DNA of 9,655 bases from Massilia sp. UBA2709 (lineage in GTDB: Bacteria > Pseudomonadota > Gammaproteobacteria > Burkholderiales > Burkholderiaceae_D), in assembly GCA_002354135.1 (NCBI GenBank), contig DEKZ01000338.1, positions 1-9,655 on the forward strand. Reading direction: 5' to 3'. The position numbers and the translations under genes are program-made. Of the stretch, positions 4,362-9,655 are shown one piece after another; position 1 is the stretch's first letter, and each line of letters opens with the position of its first letter. The notes below the pieces were generated by a model. The model did no database searches, was not told where the DNA came from, and was given only the letters and a program-made list of their open reading frames with translations.

Positions 4362-6965
4362 TCACCCCTTGAACCCCAACTGCTTCATCGCCGCCGTCAG
4401 CGTCTTGGCCGCTTTGGCATACCCCGCCCAGGGGTCGTTACCGCGGTCCAGGCGGGTGTGCACGTTCGTCACGTTCCATTGGTCGCCCGACTTCAGCGAC
4501 TTCAGCTCGTCCCATTCGACCGGCACCGAGATGCCCAGTCCCGGGCGCACCCGCGCGGCCCAGGCGCAGATGGTGGTGGCGCCCTGCCCGTTCCGCAGGT
4601 AGTCGATGAAGATCTTGCCGACCCGGTTCTTGGCGCCGCTCTTGAAGGCGAAGCGCTCCGGCAGCGTCGAGGCCAGGTGCTTCACGATGGCCTGGGAGAA
4701 GGACTTCACCGTGTCCCAGTCCTTGCCGCCCTTGATCGGCACCACGACGTGCAGGCCCTTGCCGCCGCTGGTTTTCAGGAAGTTCGGCAGGCCGAGCTCG
4801 TCCAGGAAAGCGTGCATCAGCTGGGCCGCCTCCTGCATCGTGTGCCATTCGACGCCCTCGCCCGGGTCGAGGTCGAACACCATGCGGTCGGGCTTGTCGT
4901 AGGCCCTGGCGGTGGCGTTCTGGGTGTGGATCTCGACCACGTTCCACTGGGCGGCCGAGAGGATGCCCTCGACGCTGGCGATGGTGAGCATCGGCGGGTG
5001 GCCGGGGTCGAGCGACTCGTCCATGTGCTTCACGCCCGGCATCTTGCTCACGTCCGCATGCTTCTGGAAGAACAGCTCGCCGCCCACGCCTGCGGGCGCG
5101 CGCACCAGCGACACCGGACGCCCCTTCAGGTGCTCCATCATCAGGTCGCCGACCAGCGCGTAGTAGCGGATCAGGTCGAGCTTGGTGGTGCCGGTCTTCG
5201 CGTCGATGACGCGTTCGCCATGCGTCACCTTCATCGTTGGCGGCAGCCTGCTCGGCGCTTCGACCGGCTCGAGCGTGTCCTCTGCCTCGAGCGGCGCCAC
5301 CTCCTCGATCGGCTTGGCGACCTCGCGCGTGATGCCCTTGGCCGGCTTGTCGCTGCGCAGCCCCTGGAACACCGGGTGGCGGATCGAGCCGGTGTTGGTC
5401 CACTCCGAGAAGCTCACCTCGGCGATCAGCTTCGGCTTGACCCAGTGGTGCTTGCGCCCCGGGACCGAGCGCGGCGGGAACGGGCTCTCATCGGTATCGA
5501 GCGCCTTCAGCTTTTTCGTGATGTCGCGCAGGCTTTCGGCATTGAAGCCGCTGCCGACGTTGCCGCAATAGCGCAGCACCCCGTCCTTGTCGTAGGTGCC
5601 CAGCAGGAGCGAGCCGACGCCCTGGCGCGAACCCTTGGGGTCGGTATAGCCGCCGATGACGAATTCCTGGCGCAGGCCGCACTTGAGCTTGATCCACTCG
5701 GGCGAGCGGCGCGACACGTAGTGGGAATCGCGCCGCTTGCCGATCACGCCTTCCAGGCCGATCTTGCAGGCGGCAACCACCAGGCCTTCCGGGTCGTTGC
5801 CGAACTCGGCGGAGAAACGCACCTTGTCGGACGGCTGGGCCTGGGCGAGCGCGCCCTCGAGCAGTGCGCGGCGCTCGACCAGGGCGACGTCGCGCAGGTC
5901 GTAGCCGCCCAGGTAGGGCGCGTCGAACAGGAAGTAGAGGATGGCGGCCGAGTTGCTGCCGTCGAAGGCGAGCTGCAGCATGCCGAAGTTCGGCCGGCCG
6001 TTGGCGTCGTGGACGACGATCTCGCCGTCGTACCAGCCGTCGGGCAGTCCCATGCGCTCGAGCTCGTCCTTCAGCGGAGCGAGCTTGTCGGTCCAGTCGT
6101 TGTTGTTGCGGGTGATGAGGCGCACTTTGCCGTTCTCGATGCGCGCGAGCATGCGGTAGCCGTCGAACTTGACCTCGAACACCCACTCTTCCGGGTCGGG
6201 CGGCGGACCGTCCACCAGGGTGGCCAGTTCAGGCGCGAATTCCCTGGGCAGCTTCGCTTCGACGGCGCCCTCGGGCAGGCCGGGCGTCGTGTCGGTAGCC
6301 TTCGACGCGACCTTCGCTACCGCCTTTGCCGCGGCCGCGTCCGCTCTCGCCTTGGTGGTGCGGCCGGCTTTCGTTGCCTTGGCTTTGGCTGGCGCCTTGG
6401 CCGCGCTGTGCGGCATCGGCAGGTCCTTGACGCTGTCGGGCATCTCGTCGACCACCGAGAATTCCTCGGCGGGACGGGCGTAGTCGTCCTTTTCCTTGAT
6501 CAGGAGCCAGGGTTCCTGTTTTTCGTCGCCGCGGCCCTTCATGCGCACCAGCACCCAGTTGCCGTGCATTTTGTGTCCGTGGATCCTGAACTTCAGGTTG
6601 CCGCTGCGGTAGCCCTTGTGCGGGTCGTCCAGCGGTTCCCAGGTGCCCTTGTCCCAGATGATGACCTTGCCCGCGCCATATTGTTTCTCCGGGATGGTGC
6701 CCTCGAAGTCGGAGTACGAGATCGGGTGGTCCTCCACGTGCACGGCCATGCGCTTGTCGTGGGTGTCGTAGCTGGGGCCCTTGGGCACGGCCCAGCTCTT
6801 CATGACGCCGTCGAGCTCGAGCCGGAAGTCGTAGTGCAGGCGGCTGGCCCAGTGCTTCTGGATGACGAAGCTCAGCGCATCCGCGCCGGGCGTCCCGCCT
6901 TCTGCAGGCTCGGAAGTGATGGAGAAATCGCGCTTGGCTTTGTATTCCTTCAGGGCGTCGGGCAT
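4362..6965 (-). CDS. ligD: ATP-dependent DNA ligase D (phosphoesterase-ligase-polymerase)
   Basis: The 867-residue protein is a full-length three-domain LigD of the Pseudomonas order. Residues 1-185 are the 3'-phosphoesterase, with H38, H44, D46, R48, H80 and Y84 matching the P. aeruginosa active site as I recall it. Residues 188-226 are an Ala/Lys-rich linker. Residues 235-540 are the ATP ligase, with the adenylated lysine K266 in EVKFDGYR, then YDGEIV, GLEGVIGK and EWIKLKCG. An acidic linker at 551-572 leads to the primase-polymerase at 575-867, with metal ligands D698 and D700 (VFDLDPG), S733 and H739 (TSGGKGLH) and D788. LigD works with Ku in bacterial non-homologous end joining, trimming, filling and sealing broken ends. 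No ku gene is in the window. ATG 6965 has GGAG seven bases upstream. All catalytic residues looked for are intact. Confidence 0.97.
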   Translation of the reverse strand: MPDALKEYKAKRDFSITSEPAEGGTPGADALSFVIQKHWASRLHYDFRLELDGVMKSWAVPKGPSYDTHDKRMAVHVEDHPISYSDFEGTIPEKQYGAGKVIIWDKGTWEPLDDPHKGYRSGNLKFRIHGHKMHGNWVLVRMKGRGDEKQEPWLLIKEKDDYARPAEEFSVVDEMPDSVKDLPMPHSAAKAPAKAKATKAGRTTKARADAAAAKAVAKVASKATDTTPGLPEGAVEAKLPREFAPELATLVDGPPPDPEEWVFEVKFDGYRMLARIENGKVRLITRNNNDWTDKLAPLKDELERMGLPDGWYDGEIVVHDANGRPNFGMLQLAFDGSNSAAILYFLFDAPYLGGYDLRDVALVERRALLEGALAQAQPSDKVRFSAEFGNDPEGLVVAACKIGLEGVIGKRRDSHYVSRRSPEWIKLKCGLRQEFVIGGYTDPKGSRQGVGSLLLGTYDKDGVLRYCGNVGSGFNAESLRDITKKLKALDTDESPFPPRSVPGRKHHWVKPKLIAEVSFSEWTNTGSIRHPVFQGLRSDKPAKGITREVAKPIEEVAPLEAEDTLEPVEAPSRLPPTMKVTHGERVIDAKTGTTKLDLIRYYALVGDLMMEHLKGRPVSLVRAPAGVGGELFFQKHADVSKMPGVKHMDESLDPGHPPMLTIASVEGILSAAQWNVVEIHTQNATARAYDKPDRMVFDLDPGEGVEWHTMQEAAQLMHAFLDELGLPNFLKTSGGKGLHVVVPIKGGKDWDTVKSFSQAIVKHLASTLPERFAFKSGAKNRVGKIFIDYLRNGQGATTICAWAARVRPGLGISVPVEWDELKSLKSGDQWNVTNVHTRLDRGNDPWAGYAKAAKTLTAAMKQLGFKG
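6288..6404 (-). other. Ala/Lys-rich linker between the LigD phosphoesterase and ligase domains
   Basis: This DNA encodes LigD residues 188-226, almost only Ala, Lys, Thr and Arg with repeated AK and AKA units, like a histone H1 tail. It is a flexible, strongly basic tether that could touch DNA without sequence preference (inference). Linkers at this place vary widely among LigD proteins. Confidence 0.7.
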
Positions 6966-7011
6966 GGCAGGCTCCAGCGAACTTCGATGGCTCCAGTCTA
7001 GGCCGGCCAGC

Positions 7012-7047
7012 CCGGCGCGACTGTACGGCAGCTAACGGTCGCGCCGG
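7012..7047 (-). repeat. 10-bp inverted repeat in the ligD leader
   Basis: CCGGCGCGAC (7012-7021) and GTCGCGCCGG (7038-7047) are perfect reverse complements around a 16-base loop. The repeat begins at the position where transcription from the proposed ligD promoter should start, so it would form a GC-rich hairpin at the very 5' end of the ligD message. Confidence 0.5.
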
Positions 7048-7053
7048 CGGCCG

Positions 7054-7080
7054 ATTGTAACGGGATGTAATGCGCGTCAA
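7054..7080 (-). promoter_or_regulatory. ligD: Possible ligD promoter
   Basis: On the - strand, TTGACG (7080-7075) is followed after 15 bases by TACAAT (7059-7054). Both boxes are five-of-six matches; the spacer is short for sigma-70, or 16 if GTTGAC is taken as the -35. Transcription would start near 7047, giving an ~82-base leader to ATG 6965. Confidence 0.4.
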
Positions 7081-7171
7081 CGTCGCGAAACGCGTCCACG
7101 TTATTGGCTCAGTAGCACCAGTGTTCCCGGAACGGGACATCCACTTTTTCTACCACTGAAGGAAAGACACC

Positions 7172-7504
7172 ATGAGCAAACTTGTCGCTACCCTGATTGC
7201 TGGCCTGTTCGCTACCTCGGCATTCGCCCAGAGCACCGCCACCCAGGCGACCACCCCGGCCACCAAGGCCGAGGCCAAGGAAGCCAAGGAAACCGCGAAG
7301 GCCGATGCCAAGGTAGAAAAGGCCAAGGCCGAGGCGAAAGCCGACGTTGCCGAAGCCAAGGCCGACGCCGCCAAGACGAAGGCCAAGGCCGAGAAGAAAG
7401 CCACCAAGGAAAAGGCCGAGGCCAAGGCCGATGCCGCCGAACAGAAAGCCGAAGCCAAGCACGACGCAGCAAACCATCATTCCACTACTGCGTCCACCAA
7501 ATAA
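7172..7504 (+). CDS. Small exported Ala/Lys/Glu repeat protein (LEA-like)
   Basis: The protein has 110 residues; ATG 7172 follows GAAGGAAAG at 7158-7166. Residues 1-19 are a Sec signal with cleavage SAFA|Q, so the mature ~91-residue protein should be periplasmic or secreted. After a Thr/Ala/Gln stretch, residues 31-96 are built almost only from Ala, Lys, Glu and Asp and can be laid out as six 11-residue units, for example AEAKADVAEAK (53-63) and ADAAEQKAEAK (86-96). The tail carries HDAANHH. There are no cysteines after the signal and no lipobox. Such a chain should be an extended charged amphipathic helix or be disordered, as in LEA group 3 or small coiled-coil envelope proteins. No enzyme function is suggested. 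Short Ala/Lys-rich exported proteins of this kind are poorly characterised. The gene is monocistronic, with a strong terminator 27 bases after the stop. Confidence 0.8.
   Translation: MSKLVATLIAGLFATSAFAQSTATQATTPATKAEAKEAKETAKADAKVEKAKAEAKADVAEAKADAAKTKAKAEKKATKEKAEAKADAAEQKAEAKHDAANHHSTTASTK
7255..7480 (+). repeat. Degenerate short repeats encoding AEAK/ADAA units
   Basis: Variants of AAGGCCGAGGCCAAG and GCCGAAGCCAAG recur through the coding region, for example near 7265, 7322, 7380 and 7411. They code for the Ala/Lys/Glu units above. Such repeats can expand or contract by slippage or recombination, so length variation between strains is expected. Confidence 0.6.
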
Positions 7505-7531
7505 CGCCGCTCGAGCACCCTCCCATATACC

Positions 7532-7562
7532 AAAAAAGACAGGGTCCGCCCTGTCTTTTTTT
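7532..7562 (+). terminator. Strong rho-independent terminator, possibly bidirectional
   Basis: A perfect 13-bp stem (7532-7544 with 7549-7561) around loop TCCG: an A run, GACAGGG, TCCG, CCCTGTC, then seven T. The A run on the left means it has a T tract on the other strand as well. It ends the small Ala/Lys/Glu gene and isolates the dehydrogenase gene. Confidence 0.92.
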
Positions 7563-7619
7563 CGTCCCGTGTTCCCGGCACGGCGCCATGGCGACCCCGG
7601 CGGCATTTTCGCCGCGCGT

Positions 7620-7649
7620 TTTACCTATGCCGCCCGCATGCTCTACAAT
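7620..7649 (+). promoter_or_regulatory. Promoter of the D-2-hydroxyacid dehydrogenase gene
   Basis: TACAAT at 7644-7649 is a five-of-six -10 match, with TTTACC at 7620-7625 as a moderate -35 after 18 bases. Transcription would start near 7656, leaving ~24 bases to ATG 7680. The -35 lies inside GTTTTACCTAT, a word also found at both ends of the catalase control region. Confidence 0.5.
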
Positions 7650-7679
7650 CATCCGATCCAATACGACGAAAGAAGCGCC

Positions 7680-8624
7680 ATGCACAAGATCGTCTTCCTC
7701 GACCGCGACAGCCTGATCGCCACGGTACGGCCTCCGGCCTTTGCCCACGAATGGCAGGATTACCCGGCCACCGCGCCCGACCAGGTGCTCGAGCGCCTGC
7801 GCGGCGCCACCATCTCGGTGACCAACAAGGTGGTGCTGCGCGCCGAGACCATCGCCCAGCTGCCGGAACTGAAAATGGTGGCGGTCGCCGCCACCGGCAC
7901 CGACAACGTCGACCTGTCGGCCTGCCGCGCGCGCGGCATCGCCGTGGCGAACATCCGCAACTATTCGGTGGTGTCGGTGCCCGAACACTGCTTCGCCCTG
8001 ATGCTCTCCCTGCGGCGCAACCTGCGCGCCTACACCACCGACGTCGAGGCCGGGCGCTGGGAGCATTCGAGCCGCTTCTGCCTGCTCGACCACCCGATCG
8101 GCGACCTGGCCGGCAGCCGGCTCGGCATCGTCGGCTTCGGCGCGCTGGGACGGCGCGTGGCGCAGATCGGCCAGGCCTTCGGGATGCAGGTGGCCACCAC
8201 CTCGCGCTCGCCGGTCGACACCCCGGGCGTGCGCCAGCTGCCGCTCGACGAGCTGCTGGCGAGTTCGGACGTAATCAGCCTGCACCTGCCGCTGTCCGAA
8301 CAGACCCGCCACATGATCGGCGAGCGCGAACTGGGGCTGATGAAGCCGACGGCGCTGCTGATCAACACCGCGCGCGGCGGGCTGGTCGACGAGCGCGCGT
8401 TGGCCGAGGCGTTGATGCGCCGCAGCATCGGGGGCGCCGGTTTCGACGTGCTGAGCCAGGAGCCGCCGTCCCCGGACAACCCGCTGCTCGGGCTGCGCCT
8501 GCCGAACTTCATCCTGACGCCGCACGTGGCCTGGGCCAGCGCGGGAGCGATGCAGACGCTGGCGGACATGCTGGTCGAGAATATCGAGGCCTGGGAAGCG
8601 GGGCGGGCGGTCAACCTGGTGTGA
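7680..8624 (+). CDS. D-2-hydroxyacid dehydrogenase (glycerate dehydrogenase/hydroxypyruvate reductase type)
   Basis: The 314-residue protein belongs to the family that reversibly reduces 2-keto acids to D-2-hydroxy acids with NAD(P)H in the cytoplasm. The nucleotide site is GFGALG (152-157) after LGIV. The catalytic triad is R232 (NTARGG), E261 (SQEPPS) and H282 (TPHVAWAS). The segment NIRNYSVVSVPEHCFAL (91-107) is typical of glycerate dehydrogenase-like members, which favour hydroxypyruvate or glyoxylate. The strand after the Rossmann loop ends in TTSRSP (173-178), with R176 where NAD enzymes usually carry Asp, so NADP(H) use is plausible (inference). ATG 7680 has GAAAGAAG just upstream. An in-frame ATG at 7638 overlaps the -10 box and would add 14 residues without family support. 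The gene stands alone and converges on the histidine kinase gene. The substrate is not proven. Confidence 0.92.
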   Translation: MHKIVFLDRDSLIATVRPPAFAHEWQDYPATAPDQVLERLRGATISVTNKVVLRAETIAQLPELKMVAVAATGTDNVDLSACRARGIAVANIRNYSVVSVPEHCFALMLSLRRNLRAYTTDVEAGRWEHSSRFCLLDHPIGDLAGSRLGIVGFGALGRRVAQIGQAFGMQVATTSRSPVDTPGVRQLPLDELLASSDVISLHLPLSEQTRHMIGERELGLMKPTALLINTARGGLVDERALAEALMRRSIGGAGFDVLSQEPPSPDNPLLGLRLPNFILTPHVAWASAGAMQTLADMLVENIEAWEAGRAVNLV

Positions 8625-8655
8625 CGTTGAGGGCTTTCGCGGCCAGCAAGCGCGC

Positions 8656-8694
8656 GTTGAACGCGTGGACGGGAGACCCGTCCACGCGTTCAAC
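8656..8694. terminator. 18-bp perfect hairpin between converging genes
   Basis: GTTGAACGCGTGGACGGG (8656-8673), loop AGA, and the exact reverse complement (8677-8694). It lies 31 bases after the dehydrogenase stop and 23 bases after the kinase stop on the other strand. There is no T tract on either side, so it is not a canonical intrinsic terminator. It may still block or pause RNA polymerase from both sides or protect mRNA ends. Confidence 0.6.
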
Positions 8695-8717
8695 CGGCCG
8701 TCGATCTGTCGCGACGC

Positions 8718-9655
8718 TCATGCCTGCAGTTGCCGCTCGTCGTCCGCCAGGCCGGCGGCCCTTGCCTCGGCCGCCACCTGCGGCAGGTCGAGGATGAAGA
8801 CCGTCCCCTCGCCGGGCGCGCTCTCGATCCGGATTGCGCCGCCGAGCAGCGAGGTGGCGATGGTGTGCGCGATGCTCAGGCCCAGGCCGGTGCCGCCCTG
8901 CCCCATGCGCGTGGTGAAGAAGGGGTCGAACACGCGCGCCAGGTATTCGGGCGCGATGCCGCGGCCGTTGTCGGCGAAACGCAGCTGGACCCAGTCGGCG
9001 TCGAGCCGGCGCGCCGACAGCCGCATCCGGCCGCCCGGCGCCTCGAAGGCGTGCAGCAGCGCGTTGTTGACGAAGTTGATCACGACCTGGCCGAAGGGCC
9101 CCGGATAGCTGTCCATCGCGATTCCCTCGGGCACCTCGACGTCGAGGCTGTGGCCGGCCAGGCGCACCTTGTTCATCATCGTCGCCGCGATCTCCTGGCA
9201 GGCGCGCGCCAGGTCGAAGCGGCGGCGCTGGGCGCTGGCCTGGTCGACCGAGACCTGGCGGAAGCTGTTCACCAGCTCGGCCGCCTGGTGCAGGCTGCGC
9301 TGGATCAGCTCGAGCGCTTCGCGCGACGCCCCGATGTAGCCGGCCAGGTCCGAGCGGCGCAATGCCGCTTCGCCGAACGCGGTTTCGAGGCCGACGGTCT
9401 TTTCGAACAGGGTGCTGGCCATCAGCAGGCTGTTGCCGATCGGGGTATTCAGTTCGTGGGCGACGCCGGCCACCACCGAGCCGAGCGCGGCGAGCTTTTC
9501 CTGGGCCGCGAGCTGGGTCTGCACGTCCTTCAGCTGGCGGTAGGCCTGGGCATTGTCGAGCGCCACGCCGACATAGGCGGCCAGGGTGCGCAGCATGTCC
9601 AGGTGCACCCGCTGGTAGGCGCCGCCAGTGTAGCTCTGCACCGCCAGCGCGCCCA
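8718..9655 (-). CDS. GAF-domain sensor histidine kinase, C-terminal part only
   Basis: The frame runs off the right edge. GTG 9641 is not a start, because the frame continues upstream as GALA and the peptide GALAVQSYTGG is a typical GAF strand. Numbered from that Val: residues 1-34 end a GAF domain (LAAYVGVALDNAQAY) and 35-52 form a signalling helix. HisKA follows with the phospho-acceptor H62 in VAHELNTPIGNS, the HELNTP form of DctB-like (HPK4) kinases. The HATPase domain has the N box NFVNNALLHAFEAP (189-202), G1 DNGRGI (224-229), the F box FDPFFTT (238-244) and G2 GGTGLGLSI (249-257). It ends soon after, with no receiver domain. It should autophosphorylate on His and pass the phosphate to a response regulator. 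No regulator is in the window; the signal sensed would be set by the missing N-terminus. It converges on the dehydrogenase gene, separated by the hairpin. Confidence 0.93.
   Translation of the reverse strand, partial: GALAVQSYTGGAYQRVHLDMLRTLAAYVGVALDNAQAYRQLKDVQTQLAAQEKLAALGSVVAGVAHELNTPIGNSLLMASTLFEKTVGLETAFGEAALRRSDLAGYIGASREALELIQRSLHQAAELVNSFRQVSVDQASAQRRRFDLARACQEIAATMMNKVRLAGHSLDVEVPEGIAMDSYPGPFGQVVINFVNNALLHAFEAPGGRMRLSARRLDADWVQLRFADNGRGIAPEYLARVFDPFFTTRMGQGGTGLGLSIAHTIATSLLGGAIRIESAPGEGTVFILDLPQVAAEARAAGLADDERQLQA

Noticed and set aside
4317..7001. An 894-residue open frame on the + strand, opposite ligD
   Set aside because: It is the mirror of a real gene in high-GC DNA. Its translation is low-complexity (Leu, Val, Arg, His, Gly, Asp) with no recognisable domain, whereas the - strand frame has all LigD motifs.
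7255..7480. CRISPR-like or tandem repeat array
   Set aside because: The repeats are short, degenerate and in frame with a signal-peptide protein; there are no constant repeats with unique spacers.
7347..7679. A 5' extension of the dehydrogenase frame back into the repeat-protein gene
   Set aside because: The extension reads Arg/Pro-rich out-of-frame repeat DNA and passes through the terminator at 7532-7562. The promoter and ribosome binding site support ATG 7680.
7485..8693. A 402-residue - strand frame opposite the dehydrogenase
   Set aside because: Shadow of a clear dehydrogenase. It crosses a strong terminator and intergenic DNA and has no recognisable motifs.

Overview
The window is high-GC DNA with long spurious open frames on the opposite strands of real genes. 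The gene content is ordinary proteobacterial chromosome: tandem CheW, a cold-shock/DUF1294 fusion, DUF2059, a YjaB-type GNAT, a KatB-type catalase, a PE-LIG-POL ligase D, a D-2-hydroxyacid dehydrogenase and a GAF histidine kinase. This mix points to a betaproteobacterium, probably Oxalobacteraceae (Massilia-like). That placement is inferred from gene style and memory, not from a search. I see no phage, transposon, CRISPR, tRNA or rRNA genes, and no gene-free stretch over 300 bases.

Layout, left to right. (1) Positions 1-666 hold the 3' end of a multi-CheW chemotaxis gene on the + strand. (2) Three independent + strand genes follow, each with its own promoter-like element: a cold-shock/DUF1294 membrane protein (739-1371), an exported DUF2059 protein (1434-1973) and a YjaB-like acetyltransferase (2125-2565) that looks leaderless. 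(3) On the - strand, ligD (6965 to 4362) is followed 101 bases later by a KatB-type catalase (coding frame 4196 to 2688), which ends in a T-tailed terminator. (4) Back on the + strand are a small exported Ala/Lys/Glu repeat protein (7172-7504) with a strong terminator and a D-2-hydroxyacid dehydrogenase (7680-8624). (5) The 3' part of a GAF histidine kinase on the - strand (8718-9655) converges on the dehydrogenase, with an 18-bp perfect hairpin between them.

The common thread is stress. The catalase removes H2O2, LigD repairs DNA ends, the cold-shock protein binds nucleic acid, and the Ala/Lys/Glu protein resembles exported LEA-like helical repeat proteins. Only the ligD/catalase pair is physically close and co-oriented.

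The most unusual part is the catalase 5' region. The catalase frame opens with a convincing export signal but has no good in-frame start codon. The only ATG with a ribosome binding site (4260) is one base out of frame. The DNA just upstream (4264-4356) is a nest of inverted repeats: an 11-bp outer stem whose downstream arm contains the ribosome binding site, enclosing three smaller hairpins and an OxyR-like CTAT-N7-ATAG element. I found no clear new multi-gene system in the window.
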